Source of the DNA: Fallopia convolvulus
Taxonomy: Eukaryota; Streptophyta; Magnoliopsida; Caryophyllales; Polygonaceae
Direction: 5' to 3'
NCBI GenBank assembly: GCA_964016875.1
Contig: OZ024735.1
Span: 2,844,469 to 2,908,468 of the forward strand
Length of the DNA: 64,000 nucleotides
Position numbers and translations under genes: made by a program. This document shows, in pieces, positions 23,940 through 33,228 of the stretch (position 1 is its first letter; each line of letters begins with the position of its first letter). A model generated the notes under the pieces. The model saw only the letters and a list, made by a program, of their open reading frames with translations, was not told the origin of the DNA and searched no databases.

Positions 23940-24266
23940 TCAATCGCATATCCTATTCAAGATGATTTTCGCAAGCACTTGGCGGATGTACAAGAGATCC
24001 GTCTCTTCATTTGGGAGCTTATCAACAACAAGGAAGTAGGCTTGAAGAATGTCGGGAAACACCTTGCCCGACTCGGTTACCTCACAACGTTGGAGGGAAT
24101 TTTCAAGGAGGAGATGGAACTCCAAGAAATTGCTCTCTTCAATGCCGAAGCAAGGGCCAACGACAACCCTGAGATTGAAGTGCCGTCATACACTGATTTA
24201 CGTCTAGTGAAGCACGAGGAAGAGGATGATGGTTTCGATCCAAACAATCCAATCATCATAGACTAG
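23940..24266 (+). CDS. Small acidic ORF of unknown function in the giant MULE
   Basis: The ORF runs to a stop at 24264-24266. The likely product is about 95 residues if it starts at 23979, or a few more if it starts upstream (IAYPIQDDFRKHL precedes in frame). It reads VQEIRLFIWELINNKEVGL, then FKEEMELQEIALFNAEARAN, and ends in an acidic tail (KHEEEDDGFDPNNPIIID). I recognise no domain. A helix-rich first half and an acidic C-terminus can be seen. No TATA or splice site could be assigned with certainty. It lies between the nested MULE and the transposase gene and would be the third gene of the element. It could also be a captured exon of a host gene. Confidence 0.5.
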   Translation, partial: SIAYPIQDDFRKHLADVQEIRLFIWELINNKEVGLKNVGKHLARLGYLTTLEGIFKEEMELQEIALFNAEARANDNPEIEVPSYTDLRLVKHEEEDDGFDPNNPIIID

Positions 24267-24669
24267 ATTATGTTTTAGGCTATATTATATCTTAGTACTC
24301 TGTTTTAGAATATATTATGTCTTAGTACTCTGTGTTAGATTAGGTAGTTTATGCAGTTGTTGGGTTCTTATATGAATTGTTGCAAAAACTTTGAAATTGA
24401 TCACATGTTTGTCTATTCTGTTACCCTCTGTTGAATGTTTGCCTATTCTTGCTGAAAATATGCCAGAGCTGTTGGATTTTGACAAGTACCCTAAAACATA
24501 AAAAACAATAATACTTGAATGCACATCAGCACAATTACCTAAACTCTTACTATACAGAAACAAGGTAATCTGTATATAAAGGATTGGGATATGCATACTG
24601 ATCCAAATGTCGTTCACATCAGAAACTTATTGTTGCCACTGGTGGTTGCTGCAAGTACTTATTCGGGGC
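24267..24669. other. AT-rich spacer after the small ORF
   Basis: Contains a tandem phrase 'tatattatatcttagtactctgttttaga' at 24281 and 24310 (two units, about 30 bp), which may serve as the 3' end of the small ORF transcript. Nothing else is recognisable. Confidence 0.4.
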
Positions 24670-25010
24670 TTTGTGCTTGCGCTTCATGAAGCGTATGCTT
24701 CATGAAGCGCAAGTGTTTTGCATTGCCTTCGTTTGCCCTATTTTGGGTGACTTACGCATCATGAAGCGGACGCTTCATGATGCGTAAGTGTTACATTTTC
24801 GGCTTTTGCTTTGCCTTCGTTTGCCCTATTCTGGGTTACTTACGCATCATGAAGCGTGCGCTTCATGATGCGCTTGCTTCATGATGCGTAAGGCTTATGA
24901 GAAAAAAGGATCCAATTTATGGGTAGGTTTAGGGTTTATGGGTAGGTTTAGGGTTTATGTTAGTTTTTATAGTTTAATAGCGGTCCAAACACTAACCCGA
25001 CATCATGTGT
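24670..25010 (+). repeat. Palindrome array resembling MULE terminal repeats
   Basis: Three paired palindromes of the type cgcttcatgaagcg / acgcatcatgaagcg-N-cgcttcatgatgcg occur at 24678-24710, 24762-24788 and 24841-24890. They are separated by near-identical spacers ('tttgccttcgtttgcccta' at 24725 and 24811). They are followed by 'cttatgagaaaaaagg' and TTTAGGG-like tracts, the same order as the left arm of the nested MULE. This is probably a broken, locally amplified MULE end. Confidence 0.7.
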
Positions 25011-25149
25011 GTAATTATGATCCAATTCAAAGCCATTAACAATTATACAAGCACAAAACCATATTTAGCATAAGAAGCAAACACTAATCCCAAAAATGCA
25101 TTACAAATAAAACTAATACGGTTCTAACTAATGACATATATCATCAACT

Positions 25150-28100
25150 TCAAACAGCAACATTTGGTTCGAGATTATGTCTAATCCGCTTCTCGCGCCA
25201 TTTTACCATTCTCTGTCTAAACGGCTCATCCCACCCGTTGACGCTAGGTTGATGGCTTCTTGTCCAATCTCTCGGAGGAGGAGGACGTGGGGAGTCGTCG
25301 CTCAACCAGACCTGCAAATTAAACATATAATGTATTACCGAGTAAAAAAGTATAAGCGCTAATTTACTTTCATGATAATAATGTATGATTCACAGGTATG
25401 AAGTGATCTCTGTTTCCCACGAGCGCTATGGCATATATCTTCGATGGAGGGTACCGGTTGTCCCCTCTCGCCTGCATCGGCAAGCATGTATGTGATCCAT
25501 CCCACGACAACAAACCAACTGCAACCTGATGTATTGTGGCAAAGATCAAACCGGCTATGGGCATCTGCATCCAATATCTTGGAGCGCAAGGGCTAACCAC
25601 ATAGGGCATAGTATCCAACATGTCATCAATAGGAGATTTGTTCCAAATAGGCTCATATACATCTCTGTTCCTCCTCAATTCGGCTGTCAACTCCAACTGA
25701 ACTCTGCGGTACTCGCTCTGTAATTGTCCCAACAACACGGCGAGTGATCGATAACCGCAATGCCCATCTTCCATTACATCCTGCACCTGATCAATGTAAG
25801 GAAAAATGAAGTCGTTAACATTGTCAACTCCAAAATTGAAATCCAGCCACATCATGCCGCCCCTCTCTTCTTGTGTACTTGTCCCCATCGTAACTTTTTT
25901 CGGGGCCTTGTTGGTTGAGCCCTTTGGCCTTCCACGCTTTTTGACGGGCAATGAAGTTTTTACTTGGCTCTCCTGTTCTTTCTGTTGCTTCTCCTTTTCA
26001 TATGCCTCCATCCGATGCTCAAGTAAAGTATTGTTCCTCTTTGTTGACCACTTAGTGGACCCCTTTGGCCGTCCCCTCTTCATAGCATCTATCTGCTCAA
26101 TCAAAGACGACTCTTTTCCCAGCACATTGTCTACGAACGTCTCTGTGATCGAGTACACATGGTCATATGTCAATTCACCCCGACGCTTCCTCTCCACCAT
26201 ATCTTCCCATCTGATATCAGTAAGTTTTTTTGCCTCTTTGTCTTCTATGGGCATACGCTTCGGATCAACTCCCTCCCATACCACCTGATGCCAAAATGGG
26301 TGTATGTCACCTGGCAGAATCGGCCGCTTAGTTAGAATGGCTTGGGCAATCCTATGACGGCAAGGAAGACCCATGCACTCCCGTACCCAAAAATCAGCAC
26401 ACTCTTTCTCTAATTTTCCTTCTGCGGCGTCCCTGTTCAGGTCGTAGTACATATTCAACAACTTCATAATGCACAAAGTTGACACTTTGTAAAATAGGCG
26501 CATGAATATTGTCCTAACTCGACTAGGGACACTATTCAACTCAGTTGGAATCTTGCTACGTGACATCTCCAGATCCCCCCTTATATCATTAACTTGGGAC
26601 TGAATGTGATTGTGGATCCTTCCGATCACTGTGTTGAAGCCTCCTCGAGAACTGTCAAGTATTTTTTTAAGCACGTTGTGCATTTCCTCCGCCCTATCTC
26701 ATACATATTAGTATTATGTACATTACAAATGTGTAAATCACATAATTTGAACAACCAAAAATATGTAAAACATTAAAACGTGTGTACCTGTTTGTTGTTC
26801 TCGTTTCGAAGTGGGTACAGTGATCGGTCCATGCTCTAACTATCGACTTCTTGTAAGGCCCGTGCCACGACCTCTCAACATACTTCATCAGCCCTGGCCA
26901 ATGTTGTTTGACTCTTGTAAGCCTTTCCTCGTATTTTGCCTCCGTTGTCGACATGAATATGCCCCAACATCTATTAGCAAAACTTTCCGCCTTTTCTTGG
27001 TCCTTTAGGATACCTACAGCGTATGCTAATATGTTTCCCTTAACATGCACACAAGATAGAAGATGTTTGACTTTCTCTGCAAACACAACGTCCTTTGCGT
27101 TAATGAATGCCCTCTCTCGATCTGTGACAATCGCATTTGGCATCGCTCCCACTTCCTAGAACAAACACTTCAAATGCTTCAACACCCATGTATAACTAGT
27201 TGTGTCTTCTCTTGATAGAAATGCAAAACCGATGTTGAAAGATCTGTTAGTGCATGTAAACCCAACCATCTGCAGCAAAGCCATGTCGTACCTGTCAATA
27301 CATGAAACAATTATACAACTTTACAAAAACAATATTTGCCTCAATATATAGAAAAAAACTTAACAGATTGTACCTGTTGGTCTTATATGTGTTGTCCGTA
27401 ATTGCGACATACGGAAACAACTTCAGTAGATGCAGCGACGTGGGGTGCACAAAGAAGAGGATATCAATATAATTTGAACCACCTATCCTATTCGGAAATA
27501 CTCTGTAATCGTTTCTTTGTAGAAAATGCAGTGCATATTGGGTGGTTGTCAGATTTGCACTATCCTCTTTCAAATACCGTGCCCTCAAATTTGAAACTTG
27601 CTTCCTTGATGTCACATTTCCGGGGTAAAGATTTCTCAACCGCTCTACTATACGAGCAGGTGGCACATATATATAGCTCAATTCCTTCACAAGCAATTTT
27701 TGTGCTTCCGTCATTCGGCCTGAAAATGAATTGCCAAGAAAACTAGTGGGGAGGTCATGGTTGTGAACTCCGCACACAACCGTTAGTGCCCACTTCCCGG
27801 TCGATTTACTTCTAACGCCAAGCAACTCGAATTTGCATTTGCACTTTGTGTAAAGGGTTCGCACATGAGGCGGTGTAACAGTAAGGATGCAATCACCCTT
27901 CTTCCCAGGTCTATACATACCATGACTATGACATGCTAGCCTGACCAAATTTTCATTTGACGTTTTTATAGGCAACGCCATATATCTTTCACGCCCAACT
28001 TGCCTAGCCCAGGCTATCATTTGATATCGACTATCCCACATCTCATCGTGATGAATGTCAGCAGAAAAATCTCTCCCGTTTACCTATTTATAAATTAAAA

Positions 28101-28542
28101 TTACTTTCAATTAAACTGCAAATACACAGTATGTTTTTAACAATAACATATTTTTTACTATTATTTTCCATTCAACTCTACACTATTGAATAATAATAAT
28201 ATTATTTCTAAAGGTATATAATCAGTACAAATGTATATGATTAATAATTTAATTTTTTTTAATTTACAAATACAAATAACGATACCTTCAAAGTTCAGAA
28301 TATAAAACTATAAACTGCAATTTATATTTCAAAAAACTTACCTCGACTATGTCGTTTTCTTCTTCATCAACGTCTACTTCTCCTCCTCCTTCTTCTTCAA
28401 AAGATGATGATAACTCTTCATAAGATGATGATGATTCCACTTCATACGGTTCATCTGAAAAAGGCGATTCCGTCGATGAATTTTCTTCATATGATCTATT
28501 GGATGCTATTGTATTTTGTGAAAGTTGTGTTTCTTAACTCAT
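25150..28542 (-). pseudogene. MULE transposase fused to SWIM, AT-hooks and OTU-like protease
   Basis: Exons on the minus strand: 28542-28342, 28083-27374, 27291-26788, 26693-25394, 25311-25150, all GT-AG and in phase; about 958 codons. Exon 1 is acidic (FEEEGGGEVDVDEEENDIVE). Exons 2-3 hold the MULE transposase: RLACHSHGMYRPGKKGDC, FPYVAITDNTYKTNRYDMAL (first catalytic Asp) and AIVTDRERAF (second Asp). Exon 4 has the SWIM zinc finger (CADFWVRECMGLPCRHRI), two AT-hooks (KRGRPKGS twice) and an OTU signature, DGHCGYRSL, with the catalytic Asp and Cys. The catalytic His region HFIP joins across the last intron to VWLSDDSPRPPPP. Lesions: TAA at codon 3 and TAG at 27158-27156 (CLF-stop-EVGAMP). OTU domains cleave ubiquitin chains. 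The role in a transposase is unknown. This copy cannot make a full protein. Confidence 0.88.
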
Positions 28543-28699
28543 AAACTTTTTCATATATATAATATATATAGGCCTTAAATGTTTCTTATCTAATCTATCT
28601 TATGATACAAAGATATAAATTAGATATGAAAATAATTTTTTTTCCAAATTTAATTAAACACTTAATTCAATGGCGGCGGTGGCGTGGCGCGCGGGGAAT

Positions 28700-28862
28700 C
28701 CCTGGAAACCCTTACGCTTCATGAAGCGTCACTCTTTATAAAGAGTGACGCTTCGTGAAGAGCATGAGCCAAAGTCCCCGCGAAGGGAACCCTTGGGTCA
28801 TACGCTTCATGAAGCGCACGCTTCATGAAGCGTATGATTCCGGTGTGCACGGGGCATTTTTT
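28700..28862 (-). repeat. Right inverted terminal region of the giant MULE
   Basis: Includes a 38-bp near-perfect palindrome (28799-28836: two cgcttcatgaagcg palindromes separated by CA) and a hairpin 'cactctttataaagagtg' at 28728-28745. Reverse complement matches 8093-8200. The end 'ggcattttttttcc' reads GGAAAAAAAATGCC inward, similar to GGAAAAGCG on the left. Confidence 0.75.
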
Positions 28863-29160
28863 TTCCTATGCATAAGGAATCGCCCTATAAAATTTATGTT
28901 AAAAATATAAATTTAATTTTTTATGTGATATAAATCTATATATACTTTTATTAAAATAATATTTTTTATAAGTAAATAAAACATTTTTTATAAATAAATA
29001 AAACATTTTTTATTAAAAATAATACTTCGGTCTAAAACCGGTCCAAACTCGGACCGACCGGGACCGAGACCGTACCGAGAATATCCGGTCCGGTCCTCGG
29101 TCCAATTTTTCAGGAATCCGGTCCTGGTCCGGTCCGGTCTTGCACCGTTGCCCAGCCCTA
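28863..29160. mobile_element. Right end of the hAT-ended element
   Basis: AT-rich, then a dense block of CCGGTCC/GGACCG motifs and the terminus CCCAGCCCTA. Together with 7782-7932 it makes up all of the hAT element outside the MULE. Confidence 0.75.
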
Positions 29161-30793
29161 GGTCAGCTACTAATCTATCAAGTTAGAAAGAATACGGAAA
29201 TTGCAAGACGTTTTGAAAGCACTTCTAAAGTCAGCATCCAAGTCCACAACCGCACTCATAACTCTAAAGGCCAATACCTAAATTAGTTTTGGTTAGTCAA
29301 ACATAGCCACATACACATTCACAAACACAATCTTACAATAATGAAATTCCTCCATCTCAAAATCCAACCTCCAAGGCGCTCAACCCCGCGCCGAGTGCAG
29401 AGGAAGGCCCTCTCACTCTACTTCACAATCTCCCTTCTAACCCCGGCTAAGCCTCCACTGGAGAACTTGCCAAAACACATAGATAATATTTTTCGTTTTG
29501 AAGGGGAAAGGTTTCCCTGTCACACGGACCATACATAGACAACTCTTCCGCAACGCCAGCTACGATGGGGTCGTGTTGGAAACGGTACCAACACAGAGAA
29601 AACGTTCCAAAAATCTCTTTCCGATAAAATGCGTTCAAAACCATTTTACACACACAACAAACCAAGAAGTTCAAAACAATTTAAAAAGGTATTCGGGACT
29701 AGTTCCCAAAACCCGCCCTACAATAACGGTATACAATCTAACTGGATAGAGAAGAACCGAGCAAGTCGAAAACGACTTACCTAGAAGCTAGGAATCTTTT
29801 GAAGAAGGCGGAATTAAGAGCGCGAACGGAAATGATCCCCTAATGAAAAATTTGACATGACAACTACGTTAGGTTCGACACACACCTAGCGATACTTTAA
29901 ACGAATAAAACTCGCTCTACACACCCGACTTAAAAACCGATTCAGTACTACAGTTAAATCATTAACCAAAATAACTACTTGTATCTATAAATAAATAAAT
30001 AAACAAACAAATAAATAAATAAAAATAAATGAAACAACATTCTCTACCAAACACGATCGTTTTAACCAATTCTAATAAAGTCAAATACAATTAATTTTTT
30101 TTAAATAAACCTCCTATTAGACTATTAAAAGACACCACTATCCTATTCTTAATTAACAACTATATGACCCCAGGAAACCCCCACCAGAACAATAAACTTC
30201 ACATCAAACTTCTAAGTTACTAGATGACCCACCCATGGAGACAAATTCAACCTGGTCAACTCGTTAGAACTCAGCATACATAATTCAGTTAAACTCTACT
30301 AAACAAACCCAGAAACCCAGCTTAATTAAGTCGTTTGCCATGAACAATTGTAGACCGAGAAGACCCAAGCTTTACCCTTCCCAACACAAGACTCCATCAA
30401 ACCCACTGGTTAACAAGACAACCTATACTTGGCTATTACGAACATCCTCGAGCAGGCCCATTGCCACAAGTCTCATCACCAACTTCCGAGTTTGCAGTCC
30501 GCACCGGCCGATCTTCGCCCAACCCACTATAGAACCCTCTCTAGGCAGCAAGGGAAAGAAAGAAGAGGAAAATATGTTACATGCGATGGCGAAGAAGATG
30601 GCCAATGACGACTATTTCACCGGTGATCGAGCGATCAACATGACCGGCGAGTTACTCGAGGAAGGCGGCAACTGACGAGAACAGAGGAATAACGCAGAGG
30701 TTAAACTCTACTGATCCAAGAAGAAAATAGATTTGTTTAAGCCCTGACACTCGCAAGGAACCACGGTAGAAAGATCAGAAGAAAGGAACTTGA

Positions 30794-30798
30794 CTTAC
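30794..30798 (-). promoter_or_regulatory. Possible leader 5' splice site in Tekay LTR
   Basis: Minus strand 'ccgcttcttggtaagtcaag' holds the consensus GTAAG. It lies about 220 bp downstream of a TATTTAAATTA promoter motif. A matching acceptor (ctgttatag) stands directly before the gag ATG at 7385. Confidence 0.4.
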
Positions 30799-31012
30799 CA
30801 AGAAGCGGAGAGCAAGAGGCAAGAGGCGGAGAACTTCTTCGGTTTCGCGCTCCTTCAGCACAGAACAGAGGATAGAAGGAAATATGATTGAGCTCTTGAA
30901 ACGTGATTGTGATATTAGAAGAAGAATGGAAGCGAAGATAGTCGGTTCCAACAAAATCGATTTTGACGGGATTGAGGGTAGAAGATTACGTGAATGGTTA
31001 GTGGAGAAAAAT

Positions 31013-31023
31013 TAATTTAAATA
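31013..31023 (-). promoter_or_regulatory. TATA-like motif of Tekay LTR copy 2
   Basis: Minus strand 'cccctctatttaaattaatt'. The same motif is kept in copy 1 (near 2402-2412). Transcription would run leftward. Confidence 0.5.
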
Positions 31024-31306
31024 GAGGGGGTTAGGATAATGATAAGATTTTAGGTGTGATTTTTGGTTAACACAACCGAACTTCATATTTCTACTCTAAG
31101 CCATGGGCTTTTGGGTTTAGTTATGGTGATACAAGGAGATGGGCCTTGGGCCCAAAACTTACAAAAATAACGAGGTGGAATTGGGAGGTTTAAAATGGAA
31201 ATAGGATGACGGGTATTCGAAAACCGCATATTACATATTACCCCCCTTAAGAAAGTTTCGTCCCGAAACTTTTATAACAAAGCAAACTAAAACTCGAGGT
31301 TTCACA

Positions 31307-32326
31307 GTGGGTGATTCGATCGATTTATAATCGGCTCAATTCTCCACGAACTAGAAAACTAATCATTTTTACTAGGTTCTCAATAAAGTTGATCTTGTAT
31401 GTGAATGTGGGATTGAGGCATCAAGATTTTATTCCACCATTTCTTTAGTCAAAACTAATCAATAAAGAGTTATTGTAGCCCATATGTTCGAGTTACCAAT
31501 GAGTATGTTGATAGTTGCATTCATATCGATGTTTTGTGTCATCAATGGTTTACTGCAAAGGGGTTCATTTGTAGCCCGTGTACTAGTCTAAACCATAATT
31601 GTTTCACCAACCTACCAAATAAGGCATGTCCTAAAAGTATCTCTTAATTCCATTAGTTTAGACCATTGTCAAGAGACATTGCTTTTTTCATAATATATTA
31701 TATGGCTAGTCATTAAATTTTCTTGTTTACAATTCAATTTTTACCTAAATTTTATAACTTTCCATCACCTTCTAGATTAGTTTCATTTGTATATTTGGCT
31801 CGTATCGTTTGTTTATCGAATTCAAGCACCACCAAGTAACACGGATTTTCAAATTCGATCTCATCTAATTAAAGGTTGTATTTGTGATTGTTCTAGATAA
31901 AACATCTAATTAAATTGTTAATTTCTTTTTTTGCCAAGTGGTAATGATTTATAAAAAATTAGGAAAGAAGTGCACAATTTTATCAAATTAAAACATCATA
32001 AAAGTACAACCAATGTCTCAGAAGAGACCTACGCTTTTGTAATGCCCAACCATGCCCTAAAAGGAGGTCATGCCTCCCAAGAGCTAGTCAAGGCAAGAAA
32101 AAGGCCACTTCACCCTTGTGTCCTTATGGACAAGCTCAAGCTTTTCTATTCAACAAGAAGTGCAAGAGAGAGTGTTGGACAAGTGAATTACTCAAAACAG
32201 AACGCAACTCAAACAAAAAACAGAAGCCTTTTACCCGAGACTGTCTAAAGAAACAATTAGCACACTCTTGAGCCCCAACTAGCTTTCTTCAAGAGAGTAC
32301 CCTTCTCTCTCAAGAAAGATTTTAGC
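31307..32326. other. Unassigned DNA left of the CRM-type element
   Basis: Sequence becomes unique at 31307 where similarity to the Tekay interior ends. One plus-strand open frame (31970-32248, 92 residues, LKGGHASQELVKARKRP) has no recognised domain and no visible promoter. It continues at 42453 once the CRM-type element is removed. Confidence 0.4.
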
Positions 32327-32331
32327 CAAGA
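32327..32331. repeat. Target-site duplication CAAGA, left
   Basis: Same five bases as 42448-42452, flanking a TG...CA element. Confidence 0.9.
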
Positions 32332-33228
32332 TGATGTGAACCCCGTTGAGGAATTCACGAACAGATCTTTGCTTAGACTCGTAAATGGTCTTCTCACATC
32401 GGAATTGATAGATTTCAGACGTAAACGTCTAGATTGGGTCGAGATTGAAGTGAAAGGATTGAGAAGGGAGCTTCGATTGACGGAAGCCAGGAGAGTATGA
32501 GGTCGGGAAAAGAATAGTATGACGCCTTAATAATAACTCTGGAGAAAACTAAACAGCATAACATTATATTAAACAAAGCGTAAGAAACAAAGGAGGGGAT
32601 GTGCCTCTTTTATAGAGAAGATGGCACGCCAATCCCTAGCAAGCCCTAGTGGCATGGGCGGCACATGGGAGACGCACACACACGGCCCAAATGCAAGCCC
32701 AAACCCAAAACTCTAAACAGAAATAGCAATTACAGAAAGGGAAATGTTTTAGAATGGAAATAATGCTAAAAACAGTAAGAAACATAGATGGTCACGGTGG
32801 CCTAGTAGCGAGTGTCACGACAAGGCCGTGACAAGGCATTGGCTCTCCAAGACATGTCGCGACACGTCGTCGGGGCGCGACAAGGTGAGGCAGTGACGGG
32901 GTTGGTGCGCACCCGAACCTCAAGTTCTTGCGTCGGGCCAACCCGGCGTGGCACGGTGCTCGGAACAACAGCTGGCACGACACCGAGGGCGAGGTTCTTG
33001 GTATCGCGGTGCGTGCCGTGGGTCAGGAGTAATGGCGCGTCTCCGATGAAGGCGACGCACTTGAAGAGGGGCGCGTCGGTGGATGCGTTGTGGCTCGCAT
33101 AAGCGCGCGCGACGAGGGACGCCGTGGCTCGAGCTATGGCATGGGTCCTGGCTCGAGTAATGGGTCCGTCGTAGCGCACGGAGAAGTCTTCCTCTTCCTG
33201 GTTGGCGGTTAATGTGGGGCTCACATCA
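32332..33228 (-). mobile_element. 3' LTR of the CRM-type element
   Basis: 897 bp, TGATGTGA...CACATCA. Carries the TATA region 'cctcttttatagagaag' (near 32609) and a GC-rich U3. Pol ends at its inner edge. Confidence 0.92.

Larger units (their letters stand above)
7933..28862. mobile_element. Giant Mutator-like element with PMD gene and transposase-OTU gene
   Basis: Left (7933-8235) and right (28690-28862) ends share inverted sequence, best seen in the palindrome ACGCTTCATGAAGCGT followed by ATGACCCAAGGGT and CCCTTC on both sides. Flanks show only a degenerate duplication (TATGCACA before, TATGCATA after), as expected for an old 8-9-bp MULE duplication. Inside are a PMD gene rightward, a MULE transposase-OTU gene leftward, a small ORF, captured MET1 sequence, Gypsy debris and a nested MULE. 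At 20.9 kb it is very large for a MULE because of these later insertions. Confidence 0.8.
7782..29160. mobile_element. hAT-ended element, 21.4 kb, split by a giant MULE
   Basis: The termini are inverted repeats (TAGGGCTGGG / CCCAGCCCTA). Both subterminal regions (7800-7850 and 29040-29150) are packed with GGACCGGACCGG-like motifs. An exact 8-bp duplication flanks the element. Eight-base duplications and short TAGGG/CAGGG ends with subterminal repeats are hAT hallmarks. I see no hAT transposase, and only about 150 bp on the left and 300 bp on the right belong to the hAT element. It was therefore probably a MITE-sized element of about 450 bp before the MULE entered it. Confidence 0.8.
29169..31235 (-). 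mobile_element. Tekay-type LTR, copy 2 (with adjoining leader)
   Basis: Bases 29343-31235 align with copy 1 (1502-2624) but keep two segments deleted there (about 29900-30060 and 30193-30805). The minus-strand start is TGTAATATG at 31235. Bases 31236-31306 repeat the polypurine tract and 3' internal sequence seen after copy 1 (2625-2695). The element side to the left leads to a gag start (7385). So this LTR has pol-end sequence on one side and gag on the other, as in a tandem (LTR-internal-LTR-internal) product. Confidence 0.65.

Noticed and set aside
25370..25393. Natural C-terminus VNHTLLS for the transposase-OTU protein
   Set aside because: It arises by reading through the donor at 25393. 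Splicing to 25311 restores an OTU-like continuation (VWLSDDSPRPPPP) in frame, with a good acceptor.
7782..29160. An autonomous giant hAT element
   Set aside because: No hAT transposase or dimerisation domain is visible; all large frames belong to the MULE or other elements.
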